The position numbers were made by a program, and so were the translations under genes. Shown here piece after piece: positions 36,662 to 50,100 of a stretch of DNA of 64,000 bases. The stretch is from Harmonia axyridis (Eukaryota > Arthropoda > Insecta > Coleoptera > Coccinellidae), in the NCBI RefSeq assembly GCF_914767665.1, contig NC_059503.1, positions 13,888,001 through 13,952,000 of the forward strand. Reading direction: 5' to 3'. The notes below the pieces were generated by a model, which saw nothing but the letters and a program-made list of their open reading frames with translations, made no database searches and was not told where the DNA came from. Position 1 is the stretch's first letter, and every line of letters begins with the position of its first letter.

Positions 36662-37072
36662 TAATAGTTATTTATAATACAAGTGCAGAAGGCATTGATA
36701 TTCTTCCATGAGTTCAAAATTAAAAAACGACCCACGAAGTGGCGAGTTTTGGAATGAACGAGTGGTAGAATGAGCCTTCTGTACGAGTATTATACATTAT
36801 TTTCTCTAATTCATTGCATTTTCATTGAAATTAATGAAATATTTCCATAAATATATTTTAGTGATTTTTGCATTGAAAAATGTTGGTTGGCAGAACTGAT
36901 TCTTTAAGGCAAATTGATGAATTGACAGATAAAGCCGTGGCGGAAAGTTCGGAGTGCCAACATAGAATAATGAAATATAACCATGAAAACTGTGCGTTTC
37001 TGATATATTCTCGCACGATTTTGTTCTACAAGATGTGGAAGAATGAACGGAATAACCACAGAATTAGAGAAA
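36662..37072. repeat. Dispersed repeat family C, copy 2 (about 411 bp)
   Basis: Nearly identical to 2644-3056, same orientation, including the palindrome (about 36671-36795) centred on CCACGAAGTGG and the GAATTAGAGAAA end. It probably lies within the long first intron of the SEA gene. Confidence 0.8.
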
Positions 37073-38318
37073 GGATGTTAAAGATTCTGTGGATTAGACA
37101 GGTTACTAAAACTTTATAAAAACGTTTACTAAACGTTTATAAATTCCGACTTCTTGTGATTACAGCCAAAAAAAGCACACAATTCAAATTTTACACCCTT
37201 ATTGTTACCCTTTCAAATCGATCATTGTGAAACTTTCCTCCATAAACATTCATGAAACCCTAAAAGCATCGATCCTAATGGCACTCAAAACATCCCGCCA
37301 AAAAAGTCAATATTGGGTTCAAATGTCGTAAAGTGAAGTATATTTGAATTTACAACTTCCCGTGCTTGGAGTTTTCCAATTCAATCCATTTGGGAAATAA
37401 AGGGAACGTTCTGTAAATATAATATACCTTCTGTATTGGAAAAGTGGAATCATTCAACTTCTGCTCTCCACAGAACGTGCTATATTATATCAGTTTCCAG
37501 TCTATTTCCAATGTATCTCCGAGCAGAGAGTCGAAAGCAATAAATTTCTTCTTGAAATTTCGGCTTGTGGATTCTCGAAACGGGACCGAATCAATACTTA
37601 GTTTATTGAAAATTGGTTTTCGCGACGTGACGTGATTTGTAGATCGTGGAGAACTCCAATATTTCATTATGAGAGTTTCCTGATTAGTTATTAAACTACC
37701 CACGTGAGGGTGGGAATGGTTTGAAGAGGTCATAAGTTATTGATAGGTCCACAAACAGATATGCTTCGCACGTACTGAAGTTGCTGAATAATGCAACTGT
37801 GGAGATTTGTAAGGAACTGACGGGGAAAGCGAAGAAGTCAACTAGTTATCAGATCATGATCGCGTTTCTGGAAATGGATTTTTGGGACGTTATTCGATTG
37901 GTTTGTAGGATTTGTGCCTGTTCATCGCCATTAATTTTATCTACAATGACTTTCCATCAAGAAAGGGCCGAATCCATTAAAAACCCTACCTATTCAAACA
38001 AATCCAAGGAGGCCGTCGATACTGTTAACGAAGCCGACGACATCCTTAGGAGCTGTTACCTCTTCAGTATCCAGAACTGACTTTCCTATATAAGTGTCTC
38101 TTAGGCCTGCCAAACCCAGTCATTTGCATCTCTTCTGCTGACTTACCCATGCGGTACAAAAGGTATTTGCACCAACAGTGTCTTGTCAGCAGTTCCACAA
38201 TTACCTAAAGCTCAGCTCGGCTTCAAGAACTTCCTGGTAAGGACTTCAGGGTCTCAATATTCCGTGTTTAACCTTTTAGTCCGAATTTGATGGAAATTGG
38301 TATCGATAGCAGATTGCT
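37073..38318. other. No gene recognised
   Basis: A 99-codon plus-strand frame (37781-38080) shows no family motif. It may be the decayed upstream part of the retroelement that follows. Confidence 0.3.
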
Positions 38319-38900
38319 TTAGGATGATTTTGACAGGTTGTCGATGGAGTTTGCGGTTTGTGAACTCCTCTTAGTCAGGGTTATTAGTTTTCATAGGAAT
38401 AAAATACTTATATTTCGATTATATGATGAACGATGTAAAGCTTGAGAGTCGAGAAGATTGAAGATCTTGCAATCAGATTGGATTCACACTTGAATAATAT
38501 AAAAGGGAGAGCTTTGAGAGTTATTGGTCTCATACAGCGTAATTGTGGTAAATTTTCTATTCGGATAATAATGACCTTGAATTTTTTATTAGTTAGAAGT
38601 ATCCAAGAGTACGACTGGATCCGGTGTTGAGGTATTGGAGAGTATTCAGAATAGACTCATTCGGTTGGTTGCTTTTAATCAGGGTATTCGTATGTCACAT
38701 ATAGACTATGTGAGTATGAGGATATCTTTGAATTAAGAGTCACTCAAAAAGAAGAGTTTGGTTGCTTGTGCTTTTTTTTGTATATATTAATTAAAGGATC
38801 GTTTTTTTCTCTGCCTTTATTAGAAAGTGTCTGCTTCAATGCTTCAATCAAGAGAACGAGAAATACCCACTTTTTTATTTAAGAGAACATTATGGTTTTC
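38319..38900 (+). pseudogene. Non-LTR reverse transcriptase relic (jockey-like)
   Basis: Across frames the plus strand reads DRLSMEFAVCELLL, VISFHRNK, IEDLAIRLDSHLNNI, GRALRVIGLIQRNC and LVRSIQEYDWI, the usual order after the catalytic palm (LG..FD..L.F..HI, RALR.LG.I.R). Stops and frameshifts abound. Confidence 0.7.
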
Positions 38901-39876
38901 AAATGAAAGTACATCTGTTAACCTGGACAGGGGGGAAAGGGGTTGATACCCCCGTTAATTTATTTGTTATTATGATTGCAATCCAGAAATTTCTCTTCGG
39001 GTGGGAATTAGTCAAAAATTCTTTTTTATTCTGCGATATAGTTATTTCTTGGGTGGGGTATCAGTTATACTTGGGGAGGTGGGGTGGATTAAAATCCCCC
39101 GGGCACCCCCCTGGATTCAACACTGTTCGGTATGTGTATCTGAGTTTAAGCTCTTTTGAATATATACGGCATGCATAAATTAGACAGAAAATAACGTAAC
39201 AAGACTGAAAATAACGGATTATTTTAAGAGCGAAGGACGTCACACCCATTGGCAGATTTTTCATTATATGCAAATCGACATTTCCGTATTATAAACAACG
39301 TTGTATTCGCATGAAACCATCATACGGTCCGAGACGTATGAATTTCATCGTATCATGTAACTAATTGGATTGGTGATGGAAGTTGGATAAGCCTTTGTAC
39401 CATTTTTTTGAAAAATAACAACTCATATGCATATGCAATATGTCGAGAAGATCTTTCTACTTGAAGTGTCAGTAATTATTATATCCTAGAAATTATTTTT
39501 CATATTCGACTGAAATTTTGTGTCAAAATTGATGATTCACTTCGATAACCTATTAGTGAAGAAAATTTTCGGTGAAACCTTCTTCATTTTCGATTTTGCA
39601 AATACGTAGTATTATAATACTGTATGAGGTAGGACCAACAATCTAGAGAGTGTTCATCAGAAGATCATGAACTTGAAGAACTCAAATTGATAAAAACTTA
39701 AAATATTTTTTTATTATTTCAGTCATTTCTGCTAATAAAGGGGTGGAAGTTACTATACCTGAAATGAAAACTTTAGGAGTTATCGAGGAAGAACTTCAAA
39801 TGGGGAAAAAACCGAAATTTCTAACTATGTGGAGAAGTGTGTGTCTTCTACAATCCCAACGAACAATTAATTACAT
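38901..39876. other. No feature recognised
   Basis: Includes a local G/C-run patch (38925-39115) with overlapping frames on both strands but no supported gene. Confidence 0.3.
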
Positions 39877-40551
39877 TCATGAAATGTCCAACTTAGTTAT
39901 AGCAACAACGAATTTCAGTTTGTTTCTGTGTTTTTCGGAAGTCACAGACTACTCCATATAGTTAGAATATGCGGTTTTTCCTCATTTATAGTTCTTCCTC
40001 GTTAACTCTCAAAGTATTCAATTTAAGTATAGGGTTTGTTTAAGTACTCTCCCCTCTTTTTATACTGAAATAATAAAAGATATAGGTTCTAATTTGATAA
40101 TCTCGAGTTTTGTTCAATTTGAGTTGTCCAAGTTCATGATCTTCTGATAAACACCCTGTACATTTTTGATCCTACCCCATACAGTATGATAATACTACAT
40201 ATTTGCAGAATCTAAAATTAAAAAGCTTTTTTCGAAAAACCAGTGCAGAAATATTCAAAAAAAATACGAGTCCTTGTCGCCACCATTTTTTTCATAAGAA
40301 TATTAACTCACGAACCGTTGAGTTTATGCCCAAGGAATAGCATATTGCTGAAATTGTCATAAAAAAGCTACCTGATGATGCAATGATATATACTAGGTGT
40401 GCCATTCGAAATAAGGAAGTAGTTGTCTGTTTCCGGTATAACCGGAAGTTGTAGAGATTTGAAAATATTTTAGGGAGAAAGACCATTGTCTCAAACTTCA
40501 ACACGCAGATTTTCATCACAAAATTATTATTAGTTTTCCATGAACGTCTAT
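39877..40551 (+). repeat. Family B element, 5'-truncated copy
   Basis: Collinear with about 20930-21600 of the complete copy, e.g. CACAGACTACTCCA, AGTTCTTCCTCG, AAACACCCTGTACATTTTTG, ATAACCGGAAGTTGTA and CATGAACGTCTA. The left terminal repeat is missing. Confidence 0.8.
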
Positions 40552-41466
40552 TGTTTAATTTTCCAAGTAATTTGTCTGTGCGCTGATTAGTAAGAGTTGA
40601 AAATGAGTTCAAGTGAAATTATCTTCTGTGCGCGCAAGGATTATTTATCAACTATATATATTCGAAAAAGCATTCTTCAAAATGACCATTCGAAATTTTA
40701 GAAGAGTTTTTGTGGCACCCTATATAACCTGAACGGTTGATTTTAGGACGGTGGGGCAATGAAGATCCCTTTCCCTTCATTTAAATAAGCAAATTAAACT
40801 AAGAAAATGTCGGTATTTCGAGAAACAAACTGTATATTCTGAATACAAGTATTACAACACCGAATTGTCCGTTGTTAATAATCTATATTCAAAATGAAGT
40901 AATGAGATTCCGAATCCCGCGAGAGAAAAAAAAATCAAATATGTGTAACAAATTGCAATTGGACTGGATGAGATAATATTGGTGGAAAATTGATCTATAC
41001 GTTCTACATTACTGCTCCATACAAATTATAATCATGTTATGTGATTCGAATTCGTTCCACCGACGTAATCATATGGGAGCTCAATTCAGAGGTGTTGTAT
41101 AGATGGGAAAGATCCCTTTTGTCACGTGCTGATTGAAAATTTTTCGATGTTCAAACGAATCAACGTGCGGGGAGCATAACAATAGAGTACGGTTAGCTCG
41201 AAGAATGCATCAATTCAAACATTTAGAAGAGAGGTGAATGTGACTTCGAAGACTATTTTCAGAGTGAATCAGTTGATTTTTTTTATTGGGTATATAATAG
41301 TGCATGATGCAATTGATACATGAATAAAATTCGTGTGATGCCACTGGATTTTTTCAGCAGATGTACAGAGATCAGGGAATCGTATTCATTTTTTGTTTCA
41401 ATTATAGAGTAATTAACATTTTACTCCGAGGTTTCATTAATATTCTGATTTAAATAAACTCATTAC
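40552..41466. other. No feature recognised
   Basis: AT-rich sequence with no supported frame. Confidence 0.4.
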
Positions 41467-42249
41467 GTAAAAAACATAAATAGAGGGAGTATACGCAATT
41501 TTTACATGTCCCCAACATGGTTAGAGTACTTTGTCATATCATATTTGTGATATCTTTTCAAATCCACAATTTTACTGTATCAAATTAAATGCGTATTATA
41601 TTGAATGAAATATATTTATTTGAGTGACTCCCGATTGAATATGCAAATTTGAATATTTAGAATCCGAGATTTTTCCTAATTTTCGAATTTAAAGTAAGCA
41701 AAATATTTATTTTTTTCTGTATTATATCTGCTGATATCCAAGGTTTGGCAACTATTGCGCTTCTAATGTCATCGTTTGTTTCACGTCGTTTGGCGCGCTC
41801 TCAAAGTTTGTTTTCTGAATTCTTGATATATTCAGGTATTTATTTCAATATATTTTGAGTTAATATGGTACGTCAATTCATAGTATTCACAGACTACTCC
41901 ACAGTTAGAAATTGGGGTTTCTCCTCATTTGAAGGTCTTCCTCGATAACTCATTTGTGGTATAGGGTTTGTTTAAGTAATTCCCCCTCTTTTTATACGCA
42001 GAATTAATTGAACTGATAAAAAGTATAGGATCTAGTTTGAAAATTTTGAGTTTTGATTAATTTGAGTTGTCCTTGTTCATATATTTTGAGTTAATATGAA
42101 AAATTGATTGACTATGGAACATAAGAAGTGCGTTCTTTTTGGAGAAACTCGCGAAGTGAAATATCGTATCACTGATATGTTTTCATTTCCGCGCGCTTCA
42201 TGTCAAATTTGATAGTTCATGTTAGGGACAAAATTCGCTTACTGAGAAT
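41467..42249 (-). repeat. Family A MITE interrupted by a family B fragment
   Basis: The reverse-oriented family A copy starts ACATAAATAGAGGGAGTATA and is collinear to TATTTTGAGTTAATATGG near 41872. Family B sequence (about 41884-42085: CACAGACTACTCCACAGTTAG ... ATTTGAGTTGTCC) intervenes, then family A resumes with a repeated TATATTTTGAGTTAATATG and continues to about 42249. The repeated flank is about 20 bp. Confidence 0.75.
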
Positions 42250-44109
42250 AAATACAAAACTAATTACAAAAAGCATCCAATGGATTCTACTGAAAAAAAC
42301 GACCGTAAAATGTTTTTGTTTCATAATGATAGCACAACTAATAAAGGAGTTATAAGAACTTTTCATTTCACGCCAATTTTCCCTCATAGCTTGAAAACAG
42401 TTGAATTTACGAGGTTGTGGTTTCCACCAAATTAATTTTCAAGCCCTAAAATATGTCAATCATTTTTTTCTAGCTCAATCTAATTCTGAGATCCTCTCAC
42501 TAGAAAACGAATTCGGGACATCCAATAAATCAGAAAATGCATTGAAGAGGTTCATCAAACTTCACAAAAGTCTAGATATGATAGTTGCACAGTGGTTATA
42601 TCAAGAATAATCATCTCAAACCTTTATTACTCCATATACCAAAAAGGGGAATATTCATAACATATGAAGTGTTTTTCTTGAAATGGCTCACGAATAGCTC
42701 CCTTCAATATTAGCATATCTTTAAGGAACACCTTCGTATTCGAAATAAGACGTTCATATTGTTAATTAAAGGATATTTTAATTGTTCAGAATTAGAGGAC
42801 TTATATCCATTATGGATAATATCAATATTTACTTTATTCTCCCCATCCCAGATTATGATGATGGATGCTGAAACCTTTCCAACTATAGGAGCATTTCAGT
42901 TTATATTGTATCAATATTTGCACCCTTTCTCAATATGAAGGAAGCCATTTCATTTACTTGAGTTGCGTATAATGCATAGAATAATAAAGTTAAACTGTTA
43001 ATTAGCAATTCACTTTGTACAGATATTGTTTGATGAAATTATTAACAGTGGAGCATTTCAACATTCGTGTTATTGGTTTATTTAATATTAGCTTAGCTCC
43101 TTGCTTTCATGTGGGTAACTCTCGATAATTTCATCATCGAATTTTGACATTTCAGCATATCTTGTGTACAAAATCAATTTTCTTAGTTGATCTGTTAACA
43201 TTTGAGAGAAAAACTAACAAAAACGACAAAATGTCATTTGTGGTGAATTTGTGTTCAGTAAGTTATTCAATTTTCCATTTTTGTTTTTTCATTTTCAATT
43301 TTTGAATTTTGTTGATGCTTGTATATTTCCATGTTTGAATGGCAGAACCAACTGAATACAAAAGATATAACAAATTACAAGGAATAATAGTCAGTGTTAG
43401 CATTTTAACCATTTCAAATGGAATAATTCCTATTGAAAAAAGGAAGCAAAAATATACATCCAGAAGTACGAACTTTAACATCCTCTCAAAAGATTCTGAC
43501 TTTACAACACACATTTCACATTTTTTCATCTGTACCTACTTTTGAAATGAGCTCACAACTGAATGATTCCGATCACAACATTTTTTTTCAATTTGATCGA
43601 TGTTGCGATGAAAATAGACTGAAAAAACCCTGAACAATTGCCGAAAACAGCCAATTGTGTTTTCGGGAAAAAAAGGGATTCTTCATTTCAGTCAAGGTGT
43701 TCGCAGGATATTGAGGAGTCCTTGTGCGGATCCTTTATTTCGGATCCGAAGATCTATCTGTTGAGATTCGTACTTTTTTTCTTTTATGAGCGAGAAATCT
43801 GATCGATTTCTTTTGTTGAGGATGGGGCTTTGTTCAGAACCTGTTCCAGGCAGAATAACACCTTGCCTGATGCTATATGGAAGATTCGCATTGATTTTGA
43901 GAATGTAATAAGTTTTTCTTATCGTTCATTCGGTTCGATTAAATACGTAGCAAAATCATTTCCGCTATCAGCGCTTTTTTTGGAAACTATAAGAGTTAAT
44001 TGTTTCACTCATTGAAATTTTTGTAGTCTCGTTAATACTTTAGACTCTTTAGAGGCAGCAAATAGTGTACGTTCAGATTTGCTTCTTGAAAAGTCCAAGA
44101 TTTAAAATA
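42250..44109. other. No gene recognised
   Basis: Frames at 42401-42610 (plus) and 43263-43529 (minus, hydrophobic) were examined. Neither has a convincing family match or splice context. Confidence 0.3.
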
Positions 44110-45078
44110 TTTACTGTTTGGCGATAGAAGAAAGAAGAAACATGTTCAAGGTGCTGATCGAAGAAGCTATTTTCCTAGCGTATTCTGCTAAACTCGTAGA
44201 AGAATATGTACTTTCACCTTTATGACCAAATTATTCCATGTAAGCTCATTCACAATTAAATGAGTGGAAATTTACAAATATCGTTCGTTTACAATCTTTA
44301 CTAAGAAAAAAAACCTTGTATAGGTACAGAGCCAAAAAATCCAACATTTCCATGGAAGACGAAGTCTATCAATTCATTTTTTATAATGAAAGTTGCTTTA
44401 TTAATCGGAAATGGAGGAGCTTGTAAAACTAATGAGTTGGACAAATTGACTACAGAGATCATGGAAAACAAGATGATTATGGCCATTCCAGACACAAAAA
44501 CTCACAGGAAATTATATTTTGCAGTTATATCTCATAGTAACATTCTTCAAAAAATATTTTACATTGCCCCTACCTCATATTAAATATTACTTAAAATCCT
44601 ACAGGAAAAGTATTACACAGTTCAGCCTTGTGGTATACAATTCATTTCTAAACTACCTGAGAAAATTGCTAGACGTCTTAATATCAAAAATCCAAGCTTG
44701 TACATTGGCCATTGTACGAGAGGATTGTCAGCAATATTCTCAACGCCAGTGGATATATCTTAGATCTGCAAGTAAAGGTTGGGTGGATGTCAAGTAAGGT
44801 TTGCCAGAAAACGTTAAAAAAATTACGCTGAAAATTGAGATGAGAGACGTTTCGATAAGGAATAATTGGCCAAATACGAGTGTGTTGATAATAGATCAAT
44901 TTCAAGTAATATGCAGAACCACGTGGAGAGTCCAAGTAGTAGCTTGAAAGTCGTGGGTGTTGAATCATCCAGAATCTGTAGCAATAATGCAAAAAACCTA
45001 GCAATGAAAATCAGAGAAATCCCCCTCAATTCAGATCATTGTCAAAACATTGAAATTCATGTTATTAATAAAAAATAA
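44110..45078 (+). pseudogene. Tyrosine recombinase relic (Crypton-like), catalytic part
   Basis: In three frames the plus strand reads EEAIFLAYSAKLVEEYV, YRAKKSNISMEDEVYQFI, MKVALLIGNGGACKTNELDK, MAIPDTKTHRK, then KIARRLNIKNPSLYIGHCTR and RLGG, and finally NNAKNLAMKIREIPL. The GAC.TNEL and IGH..R blocks are the tyrosine-recombinase Arg I and H-x-x-R boxes; Arg I is Lys here. Several stops and frameshifts occur, and the catalytic Tyr is not visible. Related intact proteins in insect genomes belong to Crypton-type DNA transposons. It is non-functional. Confidence 0.65.
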
Positions 45079-45439
45079 TTCACATTAATATGTGAATAAA
45101 AAAGAAGAAAGAAGAAAAGGTTTCAGGAATTTGAAGCTTGATAATGAACTGAACTCGGAAATCGAATAAATTATTTCCAGTCAGTATAATATGGAAAAAC
45201 TTCAGAAAGAAAACACCACCAATACTGAATTTTTGAGATCATTCTCCGCAGGTTGGATATCCAATAATGGAAGTGGAATATAAACAGTATTAACAAGATT
45301 GGAAGATTTAATACGTCACTCAATAAGTCCTGGCACCACCAATGCAATACCACTATCTTTTCTAGTTAATGCCAAGCCAAGCTTCAAAAGATGCGTGTCA
45401 AAATTTAGGAATATGTGTTGAATCTGGATCGAGGTAAAT

Positions 45440-45745
45440 TGACGCTACATTGGTGTCGCGATTTGTCACCGCTGATCAAAAGGAATAACGCATCGACGAT
45501 TTCGAACGCTGTTTGGAGCTGTTCAAGCGGAATGAACAGGATTTTTTCACCGATATGTGACAGTGGATGAAACGTGAATTGATCAATCCACTCCTGAATC
45601 CAGGAAAAGAAATTCAGTTCTAATGAGAACTTGATTGCCTAGGTTGAAGCTTATTTCGAAAGCAATGACAAATCTTTCTACAGAAAAAGCATTGAAATGT
45701 TAGAGGAGCTTTGGGGTACATGTGTCACTCTTGAATCTTGAAAGT
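45440..45745 (+). pseudogene. Mariner transposase relic with internal deletion
   Basis: The plus strand reads VSRFVTADQKE, DDFERCLELFKRNEQDFFTD, then QWMKREL.NPLLNPGKE, then a jump to a C-terminal block EAYFESNDKSFYRKSIEML-like (45650-45710). This is the mariner order with the catalytic core missing. Confidence 0.65.
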
Positions 45746-46443
45746 TATATGGACGAATAAAGTTGAATTTTTGAGAAAAAATGTTTTTCTCCGATTGACA
45801 GCAAATATTGATTTTGCAGACACATATTAATCAGCGAAGTGTTACTTATCCTGCCTAGGCAGCAAAGTGAGTACTTTCCTGCCTTGGCTGAATTCCTAGT
45901 CGCGACAGTCAATCTACTACTTTGTTGCCTAGTGAAAGAAATAACTATTTTACTAGTTAGGACCGGGACTTATTGAATGACGTGTTAGGTGGTAATCTCA
46001 AAAATAGTGCTATAAGAAACCCTGGCTTTTATGCTGCTATTTTCGACTAGCAGAAAATATTACTAGTACCAAAGGTAGAAGTATTTTAGCTCAAAATAAG
46101 TTAAAACTTAACACTTCATACATTATAATTATATCATTTTCGATCTGATTTTTATTCAATCAGAATCAATCTATTTCTAACGGACTAATATGATATTTAA
46201 GTCCAAATCTGTCTATAGTAAAAGAAGAAGAGTGACTATGAATTTTTTGAATCAACATCATTCAATTATGATTAGAAAGACGAAAAGGTCCATCAAATTG
46301 AGGAAATGTTCTCCTGAAAAGTTTTTGAAAGTTCTTACAACCAATAAAATTTTGTCATTTTGTGTCATATGAAACAATTTCACCCAATAATGTCAACATT
46401 ACAGTGAATATTTCCCTCCTGTCAAAAATTCTATGTAAATGGA
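45746..46443. other. No feature recognised
   Basis: AT-rich sequence. The 60-codon frame at 46190-46372 is unsupported. Confidence 0.4.
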
Positions 46444-46715
46444 ATGCAATTATCGAAAATTACAGCGATAATTGCATTGTAGGAAACGAAATAGCACTCC
46501 GATAATTGTTCTGTTCATAGATGCATAGTTTCTATGAATCTTACACAGTTCGAATCTATGGAATCTATGTCTCCACCTTCGGTGTCGGGCTCTTTCTCCA
46601 AAAATGAAAATGAACTCATGCAAATTTTATGACAACACGCTGTCATGCAAAATTATCGGTAATTTTGATTGCACTTGTGCAATTACTTACGATAATTGCA
46701 TTCAGTGCAATTATC
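46444..46715. repeat. Possible small palindromic MITE (about 272 bp)
   Basis: The left side starts AATGCAATTATCG, loop of 9, CGATAATTGCATT (perfect 13-bp arms). The right side ends with GATAATTGCATTCAGTGCAATTATC (10-bp arms). Variants of TGCAATTATCG recur between, giving paired hairpins at both ends. No coding capacity. Confidence 0.5.
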
Positions 46716-46859
46716 AATCACTATGACAACAAGATTGAGTTTGACAACTTCATTCCAAATAAATTTCAAAACGTCACGTTTTGGCAATGCGTATGTTCGA
46801 AGTATAACAAAGTATGAATGCGAAAAATTCCCAGAAATACAACATACAGACACTAATAT

Positions 46860-47129
46860 ATTTGGGGAATATTTATGGATTTTTGCTGCGAACGAGAATA
46901 TGAATTGAATGAACATAGGGGCTTAGAAGAATTGACGTTAATACTAAGAGATTTTGCGGTCAATATGAGAAAAGAAGACGAAACCAAATATAAACAAGCA
47001 ACGTGGAACGTCTTGTGCAAAAAGTATCTTGTTGCCAAGGAACAAGCTTTCGATTGTCATAAAATTATCTCGTCTATTATCAATGTCCTAGGAATATTAC
47101 TACTGAAAACTTCACTCTTAAGGACATAA
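46860..47129 (+). pseudogene. Possible tyrosine-recombinase N-terminal (core-binding) relic
   Basis: The 84-codon frame has LEELTLILRDFAVNMRKEDE followed by KYKQATWNVLCKKYL. Crypton- and KIAA1958-like proteins have an E.P..EL..LL..FF..VRK.DG.EY.P.SL pattern at this place, where the helical DNA-binding domain precedes the catalytic domain. The order relative to 44.1-45.1 kb is wrong for one element, so this would be another copy. The match is pattern-level only. Confidence 0.35.
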
Positions 47130-50100
47130 CATAGATGTCGCATAAGGCGGCGATCTATAATAATAATGTGAGTAGAAATTTCGTCATACTAAGCGCCCCA
47201 GATTCTCACATACTAAACCGATTCCAGCATATGCATATAATTAACAAGAGAGCGTAAGTTCCTAATTAATCAAATAACTATGAGATTGAGACTGACACTT
47301 CGTTTATCGAGCTCTGGTTACCGGAGTTTCTTCTTAATACTCCTGCACGTTGAAAGTAGCGATAAATTGTTTCTTGATTACATTCTCTCGTAAAGCCGAA
47401 ACACGCTTATTTTTATGGTCCATCGACTTCAGAAAGTTAACAGAAGCTAAGAAGAATGCAGAAAAAATTCTAATGTTTTCAAGTACATATATCGGGCTTT
47501 GTTCCGAATTCATTCATAGATTATTTGCACTTTCACTGAATCAATCTCTCGTTTCAAGGCTTTGGAATCTTTTTATGTAATGGTTTTAGGAAGTTGGGAA
47601 CGCGTGATCATAGAAGTTTGGATGCGGATTTTTTTCGAGAGCAAGGACAAAGTCGAACAATGCGTTTAACCTAAAACAGATTTTGAATTGATATTGTTCC
47701 GAATGAAAATCAGATTTTTTGCACGCTTGCATTGTTGCACTCATTAATTACCTAATTTTCTATATAAAATTTCAAGCTGATCACGTCAGCAGAACCATAT
47801 AGAATTCAAGAAGAATATTGAAAAAAGGATATGATCAGGTTGAAATTTTGCCTATACGTATGTATATTATGGATTCAATTCCACATTGCCTCTTTCACTA
47901 TTTTCGCTGTTATTGCATTAAAGAAATATTCTGGAGCGAGATTTTATGTCACATAGTACTCGATACGATCTTCAAAAAATATTTATTCATATAAAGTCGG
48001 AAAATCGAGGTGTTAAATTTTCGTTGGACCACCCTATATATAAAATAACCATGTCAAGCTGTGTTCTTATAATTATGTGTTGATTGATTGCTTCATCAGA
48101 ACTTCATTCAGATTATAGAAAAAATGAGGAAATCGCTGCAATTGCTCCCTTGGGGACCATATAACTGTATGACATTAATTCAGGGCATTCTTCATTTTTT
48201 TTCATCATAACGATAGTATTATGTGAATGTTTTGGTGATGACATGACATGAAAGAGAATTCGTAGATACTAATGGCACTCTCTAAAAATTCATATTCTTT
48301 CAACTGAAATATTCATTGTCGTAAATGAATTATTCCAGAAAGGCTTTTCTTCAAAGATGAAATAATAAATTCGGATAAAAATGTATAATTCTATGGTAAC
48401 TCTTTGCTAGCTCGAGAGATGGCGCCGCATGCTGCGTGATTCTGGACAGAACGGCACTGCTTCTATGGAAAAGTTTACTCGCTCCGCTATAGAAGTGGAT
48501 GGTGTATATTACAGGGACCACTGAGTTGCCATACTGATGATTCCATCAGTGGTACCGAGATGGAACACCGCAATCACCTCAAAAATTGTTAGAGAAAGGC
48601 CTATCTCAATTCCATCGAACAAATTCCCATTACTTTTAGTCTTAGTGGTATATCAGCTCCAAGAATATATAGATATATCTCAAATTGGACGTAATACACA
48701 TTTTAAAACGAACAGCAGGTTGCTCTGATTCACTTTTATGATTTTTATTGAAAGTACTGATTACATCTCCTTCTTACTAGCACTTTATCATATACCACCA
48801 TTTCAGCCACAAAACTGGTGAAATTTTCAGTTGAAGAAATATTCTCATTTCACGGATATTTAATTCCAACAATTTTTTCAGAATTGGTTTTCAGTAACAC
48901 ATCTGATTAGAACGGCTACTACTAGTACTACTCCGATAAAATAGCCATTTTCAAGGCTACTAATAGCATTTTATGTCTTGTGCGAATTCTTTCTCTTCCA
49001 CAACAGAAAACAGAATGAAGAAATATCAAGTTGGCCAACCTTCAGAACAAGTTCAGTTGAGCAACTGTGTAAGAATTAAACGTCAAAATGTAAAGAGGTC
49101 AACATACGACTAGATACTTGCTTATGCTGTAATTGTATCAACGTTATAAGGTAGGTACGACTGAATATATGAATTTGCTGTGAAATATAGTTTTTTTTTT
49201 ATTCCGCGTTCTAGCTAGTATGACGCTCTACAGGTGTCCCAGAATTACCGGTCAATAATTCACCACCCTATTCTACGATCAAAAAAATTAGATGAAGTTG
49301 CAATGATTTTTTTCGAGAAATATTACTCGACAGAGCAACAGCCTTAAAATGGATTGCACTTATTTTCTCTGGAATTAACTCAGCTAAAATGATGAAATTT
49401 GGTATGACTCTTAATTGTTACCGCCGAGCTCAAACTATTGCTATGAACATACGATGAAAATACGGGCAATAATTCATAGAACTTTTATTAACATCAATAT
49501 TTTTAAATTGAAAATTTTTTTTCTGTTACGACGGTAACTCTTTTTGGGTTAGAGTAATTTATGAGAATACTTTACATAATGAGGCAATGAAGCTCACAAT
49601 ATGATTTACCTTACATAATGCCTCAGCCTTCTATCATATAACAAGGCGTTTTCAATTGAATGATTTCATATTTTATAATTTTTTCGATAATTTTTTGTTT
49701 CTCCTCAAGTCAGAAATATTAACTACTCGTATAGATACAGGAAATGATGAAGCAAAATTTGAAAACATATCCGTATTGTTCAATAGTATTGATTTGTATG
49801 TGTAGGTGTTATTGAAGTATTTGAAATCCTCATTACTTGTTCATAACAAGTGGGAATCAGTGAGTTCACAACATGACGAATTTAGCATGAACCTACCTAT
49901 CATTTTGCACAACAAACTATCAACCCATTGTGTGCCATTCATCCTGAACGTTATTGCAGAATGTAGTATTATACAGTAATCGGCCAGCAAGACAAGGTAA
50001 TTTGACGTCGTGGGACTATTTCAATAGATGAAACGGGAAATCTCAATTCCATAAAAACAATCAGATCCTTAAATGGAAAACAAAATTGTTTGTATAATAT

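Noticed and set aside
43263..43529. Minus-strand hydrophobic frame, considered as a chemoreceptor fragment
   Set aside because: No receptor signature, no splice sites, and strand disagrees with neighbouring fragments.
46875..47129. Considered as a gustatory receptor fragment
   Set aside because: No C-terminal receptor motif; the VRKED-type pattern fits a tyrosine-recombinase N-terminal domain better.
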